NCBI RefSeq assembly: GCF_003367505.1
Contig: NZ_PXXX01000014.1
Location: forward strand, 29,695 to 93,694
Direction of reading: 5' to 3'
Source: Lysinibacillus capsici
GTDB lineage: Bacteria > Bacillota > Bacilli > Bacillales_A > Planococcaceae
DNA: 64,000 nt
Shown here: in pieces, positions 8,998 through 17,510 of the stretch
Position numbering within the stretch: the first letter of the stretch is position 1
Layout of the letters: every line of letters starts with the position of its first letter
Made by a program: the position numbers and the translations under genes
The notes under the pieces: model-generated
Told to the model about the DNA's origin: nothing
Database searches by the model: none
What the model saw: only the letters and a program-made list of their open reading frames with translations

Positions 8998-9108
8998 TTG
9001 AGTACACATGAAAAAAAATTTTAGGATTGGTGTTATTTTTCATCATTTTATTTTATATGATAATACTAATTTACAGAAAATTTAGATATTTAATAGTGGG
9101 GTGCTTCC

Positions 9109-10128
9109 TTGGTAGATGCATATATAACTGGCTTAGTGAAAGAACAGAAAATTCCAGGTGCTGTATTAATTGTTCAGCAGCAAGAAAGAAGGCTATTTTC
9201 ATGCAATTATGGAGCCTATACTGCTGAGGATGGCAGCGAGCAAGCTATTTTAAGTAATACGTTGTTTGATTTAGCCTCCTTAACAAAAGTTGTCGCAACA
9301 CTCCCAGCTATTTTACTCCTGATGAGTCGAAATCAAGTTTATATAACAGATCCAGTCCAAACCTATTTGCCTGATTTTAATTATCCTCTTATTACAATCC
9401 AGCATTTATTGCAGCATTGCTCAGGATTGCCAGCAGATTTAACACCTGTAGTTAAAAGACATCATAAGCGTGACATCCTGCAGGAGGTACTGGCAAGTGA
9501 TGTAGTATGGCAGCCAAATGAACAAGTGCAATATAGTGATTTAGGTATGATTATTATAGGAAAGGTGATTGAGGAAGTTACTGGCATTTCATTAAAAAGT
9601 TTTGTAGAGCAAGAGGTTTTTAAGCCATGGGGCATGCATCATACATGTTTTCAACTGCCTGTGCATACAAGAAGGCTTGCAGCATCTACAGAAATGGTGG
9701 CAGGTCAATTTGTACAGGGAATAGTCCATGATGAGAAAGCTTTATTACTAGATGGTATTGCTGGTAGTGCAGGTTTATTTTCATGTGTAGAGGATTTAGC
9801 AAAGTATGCGGAAATTTGGTTGGGGATCAAGCAACAAAGTGTAATTCCATATGAATGGTTAGAGCTTGCCTATACGAAAACTTTTAAAACGAGGGGACTT
9901 GGGTTTGAAGTATGGGGAGGAGATGAAGCATCATTTTGTTTTGGTAGGAGGTGGAGCAAGGGCTCATTTGGTCATACAGGATTTACAGGCACGAGTATTT
10001 GGATGGACCCTGTAAAAAAGGCATTTGTCATTTTACTAACGAATGCTGTGCATTATGGGAGAAATACAAACATGGGAAGGATTAGAGAGAAGCTTCATAC
10101 GATGATTTATGAAAAATTACTGATATGA
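9109..10128 (+). CDS. Serine hydrolase, class C beta-lactamase/AmiE-like family
   Basis: Penicillin-binding/beta-lactamase-fold serine hydrolase and first gene of the amino-sugar operon. The SxxK nucleophile motif is SLTK near residue 59. The second motif is YSD near residue 144, and the third is HTGFTGTS near residue 294. In B. subtilis a member of this family, AmiE, lies in the murQ operon and cuts the lactyl-peptide bond of MurNAc peptides; the same role is likely here. Unlike a secreted enzyme, the TTG start at 9109 (GGGG upstream) gives no signal peptide, so it would act in the cytosol on imported muropeptides. Its end overlaps the next reading frame. Substrate is inference. Confidence 0.82.
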   Translation: MVDAYITGLVKEQKIPGAVLIVQQQERRLFSCNYGAYTAEDGSEQAILSNTLFDLASLTKVVATLPAILLLMSRNQVYITDPVQTYLPDFNYPLITIQHLLQHCSGLPADLTPVVKRHHKRDILQEVLASDVVWQPNEQVQYSDLGMIIIGKVIEEVTGISLKSFVEQEVFKPWGMHHTCFQLPVHTRRLAASTEMVAGQFVQGIVHDEKALLLDGIAGSAGLFSCVEDLAKYAEIWLGIKQQSVIPYEWLELAYTKTFKTRGLGFEVWGGDEASFCFGRRWSKGSFGHTGFTGTSIWMDPVKKAFVILLTNAVHYGRNTNMGRIREKLHTMIYEKLLI

Positions 10129-10145
10129 AGGGTGGATCTGCTGGT

Positions 10146-11438
10146 ATGAGACAAAAGAGTAAATGGTTATTGTTGCTTCTTTTATTACTCGTTGTGGGTT
10201 TAGTAGGCTGTAACACGAACGAGAAAATAACGACCTCAACCACACCTGATAATGAAGAGAAATCGAAAACTGAAGAGGTTTCGCTAACAATAGGGAGTTG
10301 GCGCACAGAAGATGTTGCCAAGTATGAAAAAGTGATTGCTTTATTCAATGCACAACATCCTGAAATACATGTTTCATTTAATCCAACTAAAAATACTGAA
10401 TATAATACAGTCCTCAATACGGCATTACAGGCTGGAGAGGGTCCAGATATTTTTCACTTACGTCCTTATGCAGCTGGATTGAAGCTTGCGGAGGCAGGTT
10501 ATGTTGAGAAAATAAACAGTTTAAATGGATTGAATGTATTTCCTGAAGAAGCATTACAGGCTTCTCGTGATGACCAAGGGAATCAGTACGGTGTACCAAT
10601 TAACTTAAGCTCTACACAATTTTTCTATAATAAGAAGATTTTTAAAGATAATAATCTTGAAATTCCTACTACATGGGATGAATTCATAGCATTAAATGAT
10701 CAATTATTAGAAAAGGGTATTACACCAATTGCAATGGGTACAAAAGAAGGCTGGCTATTATCGTTGCTACACGGTATTGTCGGTCCTGCTGTTTATGAGG
10801 GCAATGACTTTTACCAAGCAGTGCTCGCAGGAGAAAAGGATTTTACAGATCCGAAGTTTATTGAATCCATTCAAGTAATGAATGACTTGAAAAAGTATTT
10901 TCCTGTCAATTCAGAAGGCTTAGGAATGGATGATATCCGTACTTTGTTTGCACTAGAAGACGCGGCAATGTTCCCGTTAGGTAGCTGGGAAATTCCTGTT
11001 GTATTAGAAATGAATCCAGATTTAGATTTAGGTTATTTTCCTATTCCATCTAAAGAGAGTAATACAACAGTGACGACTTGGGTAGATGGCTCATTTGCGA
11101 TCAATGCTAATTCGAAAAATAAAGAAGCAGCTAAAGTATTTTTAGAATTTTTAACAACTAAGGAGTTTGGCGATTTGTTTGTAAAAGAGTTTTCTATGAT
11201 CAGCGCTATTCCAGGTATTACCTCTGACGATGCATTGTTAAATGCTATTAGTCATTCGACTGCAAATGAAGCAACGCCATATATGTGGGTAACTAATTTT
11301 ACTGGTGGGGACCCAACAACAAAGAGCTTGCTTGAAAGTGAGCTACAAGGCATGTATTTAGGTCAAGTAACGCCTGAAGAGGTTGCCACAAAAGTACAGG
11401 AAAACGCTAAAACTTGGTTTACGCCATTTCAAAAATAA
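10146..11438 (+). CDS. Sugar ABC transporter substrate-binding lipoprotein
   Basis: Extracellular solute-binding protein of family 1, anchored to the outer face of the membrane. A lipoprotein signal with many leucines ends in the lipobox VGLVGC, so the mature protein begins at that cysteine. The fold signatures NAQHPEIHVSF, GEGPDIFHL and DAAMFPLGSWE are those of maltose/multiple-sugar binding proteins. A frame opens at 10125 by overlap with the hydrolase. I prefer the ATG at 10146, since AAGGGTGG lies 10 bases upstream and the signal then starts normally. The operon context suggests a MurNAc- or GlcNAc-containing ligand; this is inferred. Confidence 0.88.
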   Translation: MRQKSKWLLLLLLLLVVGLVGCNTNEKITTSTTPDNEEKSKTEEVSLTIGSWRTEDVAKYEKVIALFNAQHPEIHVSFNPTKNTEYNTVLNTALQAGEGPDIFHLRPYAAGLKLAEAGYVEKINSLNGLNVFPEEALQASRDDQGNQYGVPINLSSTQFFYNKKIFKDNNLEIPTTWDEFIALNDQLLEKGITPIAMGTKEGWLLSLLHGIVGPAVYEGNDFYQAVLAGEKDFTDPKFIESIQVMNDLKKYFPVNSEGLGMDDIRTLFALEDAAMFPLGSWEIPVVLEMNPDLDLGYFPIPSKESNTTVTTWVDGSFAINANSKNKEAAKVFLEFLTTKEFGDLFVKEFSMISAIPGITSDDALLNAISHSTANEATPYMWVTNFTGGDPTTKSLLESELQGMYLGQVTPEEVATKVQENAKTWFTPFQK

Positions 11439-11456
11439 TGAAAGTATCAAGTCAGT

Positions 11457-11497
11457 AGACCCCTGAAGTGCTATAAGGAGTTTAGGGGTCTTGTTGT
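11457..11497 (+). terminator. Mid-operon hairpin after the binding-protein gene
   Basis: AGACCCCTGAA (11457-11467) pairs with TTTAGGGGTCT (11481-11491) with one G-T wobble, and a T-rich stretch follows. Such partial terminators often keep permease levels below binding-protein levels in sugar ABC operons. Confidence 0.7.
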
Positions 11498-11524
11498 TTC
11501 ATGATTAGTAAAAGGAGGCTGCTC

Positions 11525-12472
11525 ATGATAAGAGAATATACAGCTCCATCAGTAAGAAGGAGGAAATCGAGAGTAAGGTGGACTATCCATCTTTTCCCTA
11601 TTCCTGCACTAATAATCTATGGGTTGTTTGTGCTTTATCCGATATTAGCGGCATTATCCTATAGTTTTTTTGAATGGAAAGGGATGGCTCGTGGTGATTT
11701 TATCGGTTTCCAAAATTTTGTGACGCTTTTTACGACAGAACCCTATGGCTCCATGTTTTGGAATGCCTTTAAACATAATGTCCTCTATTTTGTTGTGCAA
11801 ATGATTGTGATGAATGGATTAGCCTTCTTTCTTGCCTTTATTATTTATCAAAAAATTAAAGGTGCAGAGTTTTTTAAGGCTGCTTTCTTTCTACCGCGAT
11901 TATTATCAGTGATTGTTGTAGGTTTCTTATGGAAGCTCATTCTAAATCCGAATTTTGGTACTTTAAATGTCATTTTGGAGAAATTAGGTCTTGAAACTTT
12001 ACAAAAGGCTTGGCTTGGTGATCCCAACACGGCGTTAATCGCCATTATTTTAGTCAATTGTTGGTTTGGATTAGGTTTTGGTGTCTTAATTTTTCTTGCT
12101 GGCTTTCAAGGGATCCCAAGTGAGTTAGTCGAAGCTGCAAAGTTAGATGGCGCTAAGGGTTTTACTTTATTGCGTACGATTTACTTGCCTTTAATGGTGC
12201 CATCAATTATGATCATGGGCATTTTAACATTTATCCAGTCATTTGAAGCATTTGAATTAGTATATGCAATGCAGGGCTCCATGGGAGAGCCGTACTATTC
12301 TACAGATACGTTAGCTGTGTTTTTCTATCGCTTAGCATTTGGTAGCTCTACCGCTTCTGGGGCAACAGCTATTGGGTTGGGTTCGGCGTTAGCTACAGTA
12401 CTATTCTTATTTATATTAGTTTGTACCACGCTATTTTTACGCTTTACCAATAAAAAGAATGTTCAAATGTAA
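11525..12472 (+). CDS. Sugar ABC transporter permease, MalF/UgpA type
   Basis: First membrane subunit of the importer, about six helices. The cytoplasmic coupling loop has the family signature EAAKLDGAKGFTLLRTIYLPLMVPS near residues 204-228. An ATG at 11501 exists, but the one at 11525 has a perfect AAAGGAGG upstream and is preferred, giving 315 residues. The next permease begins 12 bases after its stop, so both are cotranslated. Pairing with MalG-type permease and a family-1 binding protein fixes the function as a carbohydrate importer. Confidence 0.9.
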   Translation: MIREYTAPSVRRRKSRVRWTIHLFPIPALIIYGLFVLYPILAALSYSFFEWKGMARGDFIGFQNFVTLFTTEPYGSMFWNAFKHNVLYFVVQMIVMNGLAFFLAFIIYQKIKGAEFFKAAFFLPRLLSVIVVGFLWKLILNPNFGTLNVILEKLGLETLQKAWLGDPNTALIAIILVNCWFGLGFGVLIFLAGFQGIPSELVEAAKLDGAKGFTLLRTIYLPLMVPSIMIMGILTFIQSFEAFELVYAMQGSMGEPYYSTDTLAVFFYRLAFGSSTASGATAIGLGSALATVLFLFILVCTTLFLRFTNKKNVQM

Positions 12473-12484
12473 GGGGTGATTATA

Positions 12485-13312
12485 GTGAAGCAAGGCGCTA
12501 TTTGGGTTCGACCATTTTATTATCTTGTGGTGTTTACGGTGGCGACCATTAGTTTATATCCAATTTTGTTAATGATTTTATCTTCATTTAAAAAGAGCGT
12601 GGATATCTATAAAAATCCATTGGGTTTACCGACTAGCTTTAGCTTAGATACTTATCGTACATTATTAGCAAAAATTCCATTTACAACATACTTTCTAAAC
12701 AGTCTATTTGTCAGTATTGTATCTGTGATACTAATAGTGGTTGTTTGTTCACTGGCTGCATTTTATATTGCTCGCTTTAAATTTTCTTGGAATCATGCAT
12801 TGTTCTTTATTTTTTTATTAGGCATGATGATTCCTATAAAATTGGGGATTGTCCCGCTCTTTATATTAATGCGTGATTTAGGACTGATAAATTCCTTATG
12901 GTCTTTAATTTTGATGAACATGGCGACAAGTATTCCATTATCCATGCTGATCTTAACTGGCTTTTTTAAAACAATGCCTTATGAATTAGAGGAAGCAGCC
13001 CGTATAGATGGGGCGGGGAACTTAAGAGTTCTTTGGCATGTAATGTTACCGTTAATGAGACCTGCCCTTGGAACAGTGGTTATTATAAATTTTATTGCTT
13101 CATGGAATGATTTCTTCTTCCCACTTATTTTTATTACAGAAAAAATGAAACGGACGATACCTGTTGGAATGATGTCACTTTTTGGTGAGCATTCGGCAGA
13201 TTGGGGCTCTCTTTTTGCAGGTTTAACATTAGCTTCATTACCAATGATCCTATTATTCTTTATTGCCTCAAAGCAATTTATGGAGGGGCTGACGGCTGGT
13301 GCCATTAAATAG
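12485..13312 (+). CDS. Sugar ABC transporter permease, MalG/UgpE type
   Basis: Second membrane subunit of the importer, six helices. The EAA loop is visible as EEAARIDGAGNLRVLWHVMLPLMRP near residues 167-191. Two GTG starts are in frame (12476 and 12485). AAGGGGTG at 12471-12478 overlaps the first and is correctly spaced for the second, so I use 12485. The end overlaps the kinase gene by 14 bases. No ATPase gene follows, so the importer must borrow one; an MsmX-type gene lies at 23210-24292. Confidence 0.9.
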   Translation: MKQGAIWVRPFYYLVVFTVATISLYPILLMILSSFKKSVDIYKNPLGLPTSFSLDTYRTLLAKIPFTTYFLNSLFVSIVSVILIVVVCSLAAFYIARFKFSWNHALFFIFLLGMMIPIKLGIVPLFILMRDLGLINSLWSLILMNMATSIPLSMLILTGFFKTMPYELEEAARIDGAGNLRVLWHVMLPLMRPALGTVVIINFIASWNDFFFPLIFITEKMKRTIPVGMMSLFGEHSADWGSLFAGLTLASLPMILLFFIASKQFMEGLTAGAIK

Positions 13313-14297
13313 GCAATACATTATTGGGGTCGATGGTGGTGGGACGAGAACTCGTGCAGTGATTGGGACAAGAAAAGGGGAAGTGCTGGCTTTTGTTGAA
13401 GGAGCTGGAACGAATATAAAATCAACGCCACCTGACGAGGTAAGGCTACATATTATCAAGCTCCTTGCCACGTTACTACAAAAGATAGATGCAACAAATA
13501 ATGATATTGCTGCGGTGTTCTTATGTGTGGCAGGGGGCGATCGCCAGTTAGATAAAGAACGCTGGGAGCAATGGATTAGCTTCCTTTTCCCTGCTAGCTC
13601 CTGTAAGATAACCATCACCAATGATGCGGTAGCGGCACTTACTAGCGGCACATTTACACAGCAAGGGCTCGTTGTGATAGCAGGAACGGGTTCCATCGTA
13701 TATGCAGTTGGAAAAAATCATCAAGTTAGTCGTGTTGGAGGATGGGGTTATTTATTAGGAGATGAGGGCAGTGGCTACTATATTGGGCAAGAGGCATTGC
13801 GATTGATTACGCGACATTATGATGCTATTGGCGTGAATGAGGATCTGTTTACAGCGACTATTATGGAGCAGCTAGCATTAAAGAATCCTACTGAAATTAT
13901 TACGCATGTTTATGAGCATCCACAGCCACGTGTACTCATAGCCTCCGTAGCTCGTGTGGTGTTGCGTTTAGCAGAGCAAAATAATGATAGGGCACAAAAA
14001 ATTATTGAACACGCTGCTCATCATTTAACTCATTTCATCCAAATAATGTTGAAAAAAGAGCCTCAGCTAAAAGGTGACTCTATTGTCCTATGTGGAGGTT
14101 TATTCGAAAATTTTTATTTTGTTCAATGCTTTCGAGAAAAATTACAGCTTGCTAAAATACCTAATCGACTAATACAACCAGAGGTGCCACCTGTTATAGG
14201 AGCTTTCGTTAATGGACTTCTCAGTGAAGGAATTCCAATCACAGAGGCTTTACAACGAAAGGTAAAAGGAACTTGGATGAGTATCCATGAAAAATAG
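13299..14297 (+). CDS. BadF/BcrA-type amino-sugar kinase, MurK-like
   Basis: Cytosolic ASKHA-fold kinase of the BadF/BadG/BcrA/BcrD family, which includes N-acetylglucosamine kinases and the clostridial MurNAc/GlcNAc kinase MurK. The phosphate motif IGVDGGGTRTRAVIG lies at residues 8-22. AGTGSIVYAVG is near residue 128 and the adenosine loop VLCGGLFEN near residue 267. GTG start at 13299 with GGAGGGG nine bases upstream, overlapping the permease end. Placed before the MurQ etherase, it probably makes MurNAc-6-phosphate from free MurNAc delivered by the ABC importer, since no PTS is present. The exact sugar is inferred. Confidence 0.85.
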   Translation: MPLNRQYIIGVDGGGTRTRAVIGTRKGEVLAFVEGAGTNIKSTPPDEVRLHIIKLLATLLQKIDATNNDIAAVFLCVAGGDRQLDKERWEQWISFLFPASSCKITITNDAVAALTSGTFTQQGLVVIAGTGSIVYAVGKNHQVSRVGGWGYLLGDEGSGYYIGQEALRLITRHYDAIGVNEDLFTATIMEQLALKNPTEIITHVYEHPQPRVLIASVARVVLRLAEQNNDRAQKIIEHAAHHLTHFIQIMLKKEPQLKGDSIVLCGGLFENFYFVQCFREKLQLAKIPNRLIQPEVPPVIGAFVNGLLSEGIPITEALQRKVKGTWMSIHEK

Positions 14298-14317
14298 TGT
14301 GGAGGGATTTGATTTCA

Positions 14318-15223
14318 ATGGAACGAATGACAAAACTGACGACTGAAGGCTATCATCCAGATACGACAAATCTAGATTTAATGTCCACTATTGAAATTGT
14401 AAAGCTGATGAATGAAGAGGATAAAAAAGTACCATTAGCCATAGCAAAGGTTTTACCTGAAATCGAGCAGGCTGTCACAGCTGTTGTGGATGCACTAAAG
14501 AAAGGCGGTAGATTATTTTATGTTGGTGCAGGGACAAGTGGGCGAATTGGTTTGCTAGATGCCGTAGAATGTCCACCTACATTTAGTACATCACCAAAGC
14601 TTGTGCAGGCAATATTGGCTGGAGGAGCAGATGCAGTAATGATTGCCATAGAAGGTGCAGAAGATGATCTTTCATTAGGAGAGGTTGAACTACAGAAACA
14701 ACAGCTAACAAACCGAGATGTAGTGATAGGGATTGCAGCAAGCGGTCGAACGCCTTTTGTCAAAGGAGCATTAAATTATGCTCAACAACTAGGGGCAAAA
14801 ACAATCAGCTTAGTGAGCAACGCTCATTCTATTATTAGTAAGCATGCAGATATTGCAATAGAGGTGATTACAGGACCAGAAATTTTAACAGGTTCTACAA
14901 GACTAAAGGCTGCAACAGCTCATAAACAAATATTAAATATGATTACAACGACAACCATGATTAAGCTTGGAAAGGTCTATAAAAATTTAATGGTGGACGT
15001 TCATGCTAGTAATTTTAAATTGCGAGAGAGAGCCAAACAAATCGTCTGTGAGGTAACGGGAGTTTCTTATAATCAGGCTGAAAGTGTTCTGGAGCAAAAC
15101 AATTATCAAGTAAAGCTCGCGATTGTGGTGCTACTGACGAATACAACGATTGAAGAGGCGACGGAATTACTTGCTCAATCAGAAGGGCATGTGCGGAGAG
15201 CGGTGTCTCTAAAGAAATATTGA
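14318..15223 (+). CDS. murQ: N-acetylmuramic acid 6-phosphate etherase MurQ
   Basis: Cleaves the lactyl ether of MurNAc-6-phosphate to give GlcNAc-6-phosphate and D-lactate in the cytosol. It is a SIS-domain protein. YVGAGTSGRIGLLDAVECPPTF at residues 68-89 includes E84, which lines up with the catalytic Glu83 of E. coli MurQ. The GSTRLKAATAHKQILN segment is also diagnostic. A GTG at 14297 is in frame, but it would add seven residues ahead of GGAGGG; I prefer ATG 14318 (301 residues), with ATG 14327 possible. It is the clearest marker of what this operon does. Confidence 0.93.
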   Translation: MERMTKLTTEGYHPDTTNLDLMSTIEIVKLMNEEDKKVPLAIAKVLPEIEQAVTAVVDALKKGGRLFYVGAGTSGRIGLLDAVECPPTFSTSPKLVQAILAGGADAVMIAIEGAEDDLSLGEVELQKQQLTNRDVVIGIAASGRTPFVKGALNYAQQLGAKTISLVSNAHSIISKHADIAIEVITGPEILTGSTRLKAATAHKQILNMITTTTMIKLGKVYKNLMVDVHASNFKLRERAKQIVCEVTGVSYNQAESVLEQNNYQVKLAIVVLLTNTTIEEATELLAQSEGHVRRAVSLKKY

Positions 15224-15235
15224 TGAAGGAGGTAC

Positions 15236-16162
15236 ATGGATAACTTCCTTTTATCTAGAGATGGAGCTGGAAAAATGGAAAAAATAAATGCGGGTTTAAT
15301 TATGCTTGCTGAAATGTGCGAAAAGCTTCCACTCTCCGAAAAAAAGGTGGCAAGCTATATATTAGCACACCCAACACAGGCTATAAAAATGACAGCGGTT
15401 GAACTAGGAGAGGCAAGTCAAACAAGTAGTGCCGCAGTTATTCGGCTGTGTAAATCGTTAAATATTAGTGGTGTTCAAGAGCTGAAATTGCGCATTGCTG
15501 GTGATTTACAACATGCTAAAGTTGAAGATCGAGATATTGAGGCGAATGAAGCGCTGCCATCGATTGTAGAGAAGGTAACGATGCAAAGTAGTGAAATTTT
15601 GACACAAACAGCTAATTTAATAGATATTGCTGAATTGGAGCGTGCCGTAACGGCCTTATCACAAGCCCGTAAAATTATATTTTTTGGAGTGGGTGCATCA
15701 GGTATAGCAGCAATGGATGCGGATCAAAAATTTTTACGAATCAATAAAAATAGTAGGGCATTTGTGGATTTGCATTTAGGAGCTACAGCCGTTGTCAATG
15801 CACAGAAGGGGGATGTGGTAGTAGGTATCTCCTTCTCCGGAGAAACGCATGAAGTGGCTAAAATCCTTGAAATAGCTGGCCAAACACCAGCCACTACAAT
15901 TAGTTTAACGCGCTATGGTAGTTCACTAGTGTCTAGCCTAGCAGACATTTGTTTATATGTATCTCCCAATGTTGAAGCAACTTTTAGAAGTGGTGCCACT
16001 TCCTCACGTCTAGCGCAGTTACTTGTCATTGATATTTTATTTATGGGGGTAGTGACGAGTGCCTATGAGCAAACAGTGGATCATTTAGATGAAACACGTT
16101 CAGTTATTCAAAGGTTGCATAAAAAAGTGGCTAAAAGAAAAAATAAAATAAAAACATATTAA
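15236..16162 (+). CDS. RpiR/MurR-family regulator of the amino-sugar operon
   Basis: Transcription factor with an N-terminal HTH_6 domain (ASQTSSAAVIRLCKSL near residue 62) and a C-terminal SIS domain (near residues 135-265) that senses a phosphosugar. Last gene of the murQ operon, as murR neighbours murQ in other bacteria, so it likely senses MurNAc-6-phosphate and controls this operon. Start is uncertain: ATG 15236 has AAGGAGG only three bases away, while ATG 15275 has GGAG eight bases away and gives a more usual N-terminus. The gene is followed by a terminator. Confidence 0.88.
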   Translation: MDNFLLSRDGAGKMEKINAGLIMLAEMCEKLPLSEKKVASYILAHPTQAIKMTAVELGEASQTSSAAVIRLCKSLNISGVQELKLRIAGDLQHAKVEDRDIEANEALPSIVEKVTMQSSEILTQTANLIDIAELERAVTALSQARKIIFFGVGASGIAAMDADQKFLRINKNSRAFVDLHLGATAVVNAQKGDVVVGISFSGETHEVAKILEIAGQTPATTISLTRYGSSLVSSLADICLYVSPNVEATFRSGATSSRLAQLLVIDILFMGVVTSAYEQTVDHLDETRSVIQRLHKKVAKRKNKIKTY

Positions 16163-16186
16163 TGTTAGTATGTTCAGACTGTAGAC

Positions 16187-16226
16187 AAAAGCTATCGAGA
16201 AGTTTTCTCTCGATAGCTTTTGACAT
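16187..16226 (+). terminator. Terminator of the MurNAc operon
   Basis: AAAAGCTATCGAGA (16187-16200) pairs perfectly with 16208-16221 across a 7-base loop. Confidence 0.85.
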
Positions 16227-16471
16227 TTTTATTCTCAGAAATAAAAACGAATTCTGGTTTTAGGTATTTAGTTTAATATTTTTATAGATGTAATATCATT
16301 ACCCACTTTTATCTCTTAAATCTTTCTTATAAGCAACAACATTGTATTGATATTTTGGATTAAATGGTAGGTGGGTTAGTCCATTTTGGAAAAATATATT
16401 TTTTAACCTAATTTTAACCTTGTTATTGTAATGTGCTAGGTAAAGCAATATTTTGTAAGGAGGTTTTAAGA
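16222..16471 (+). promoter_or_regulatory. AT-rich leader before the tail-collar cluster
   Basis: About 250 non-coding bases precede the first tail-collar gene. I see long T tracts near 16395-16405 but no clear sigma-A pair, and nothing recognisable as a riboswitch. The promoter of the cluster must lie here. The lack of an obvious -35/-10 leaves an alternative sigma factor possible. Confidence 0.3.
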
Positions 16472-16978
16472 ATGGAACAATATGTTGGAGAAATTCGATT
16501 ATTTGCTGGCGATTATGCCCCAGACGGCTGGGCTCTTTGTAATGGTCAACTATTATCTATTTCCGAAAATGAAATACTTTTTTCTTTGATTGGCACAACC
16601 TATGGGGGAGATGGTCAATCAACCTTTGCATTACCAAATTTTCAAGGCAGGGTTGTAGTACATCAAGGACAGAATCCAACTACTGGTACTACCTTTGTCA
16701 ATGGTCAAATGGGAGGGGTGGAAACCGTCACTTTAATCTCGTCACAGCTTCCTGCACATACACATCAGGTAAAAGCTTCTTCTCTTGATGGCACAACCCC
16801 TAGTCCAGAAAATGCTGTTTGGGCAAAAAATATACAATATTCGACACAACCACCAAATGGCACAATGAATGCCGCCATTGTTTCAAGTGTGGGAGGAAAC
16901 GCTTCTCATAACAATGTAATGCCGTTTTTAACAATTAGTTACATTATTGCTCTTTACGGTATGTATCCAACAGAATAG
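16472..16978 (+). CDS. Phage tail-collar domain protein 1 (microcystin-dependent-protein family)
   Basis: Small protein with a phage tail collar fold. The signature is an N-terminal YVGEIRLFAGDYAPDGW followed by ALCNGQLLSI, then TYGGDGQSTFALPNFQGRV, and a C-terminal MPFLTISYIIALYGMYP. No signal peptide is visible. Family members occur in many bacteria outside prophages, often in tandem, with poorly known roles at the cell surface or in exported particles. The ATG at 16472 has AAGGAGG eight bases upstream; a TTG-like extension to 16433 is not supported. It is the first of three paralogues directly before a giant SLH protein. Confidence 0.88.
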   Translation: MEQYVGEIRLFAGDYAPDGWALCNGQLLSISENEILFSLIGTTYGGDGQSTFALPNFQGRVVVHQGQNPTTGTTFVNGQMGGVETVTLISSQLPAHTHQVKASSLDGTTPSPENAVWAKNIQYSTQPPNGTMNAAIVSSVGGNASHNNVMPFLTISYIIALYGMYPTE

Positions 16979-16990
16979 GGGGTATGAAGG

Positions 16991-17491
16991 ATGAGTGAAC
17001 AATATGTAGGTGAAATACGATTATTTAGCTTTGGGACAGTTCCAAGCGGATGGGCGCGATGTGATGGACAAATATTGCAAATTAATACAAACCAAGCGCT
17101 GTATTCAATTTTAGGAGCAACTTATGGTGGTAATGGCTCTACGACATTTGCATTACCTGACTTAAGGGGAAGAGTCCCAGTTCATGTAAGCAGTAGTATC
17201 CCACGTGGACAAAAAGCAGGAGAAGAGGTACATGTATTAACAATTAATGAGATGCCAACTCATACACATATTGTTAATGGTAGTTCAGAAAGTGCTACGT
17301 TGAAAGTGGCTACTGGAAATGTATGGGGAACTTCTTTTAAAAACATCTATGAAACAGCACAGCTTAATACACAAATGAGCATACAAGCTTTATCATCTGC
17401 AGGAAACTCACAGCCACATCAAAATATGCAGCCTTACAGTGTAGCGAATTACTGCATAGCTTTAGTAGGAATTTATCCATCAAGAGATTAG
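16991..17491 (+). CDS. Phage tail-collar domain protein 2
   Basis: Second paralogue, 166 residues, beginning EQYVGEIRLFSFGTVPSGW and with TYGGNGSTTFALPDLRGRVPVH in the core and MQPYSVANYCIALVGIYP at the end. It begins 12 bases after the first, so it is cotranscribed. The middle region (THTHIVNGSSESATLKVATGN) differs most from its neighbours, as expected if this loop carries specificity. No signal peptide or membrane segment. Confidence 0.88.
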   Translation: MSEQYVGEIRLFSFGTVPSGWARCDGQILQINTNQALYSILGATYGGNGSTTFALPDLRGRVPVHVSSSIPRGQKAGEEVHVLTINEMPTHTHIVNGSSESATLKVATGNVWGTSFKNIYETAQLNTQMSIQALSSAGNSQPHQNMQPYSVANYCIALVGIYPSRD

Positions 17492-17510
17492 GGGAAGGAG
17501 GAAGACGAAA

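Noticed and set aside
9027..9227. Plus-strand ORF of 66 codons over the hydrolase start
   Set aside because: It overlaps the hydrolase coding region in another frame and has no family likeness; noted only as a curious hydrophobic stretch.
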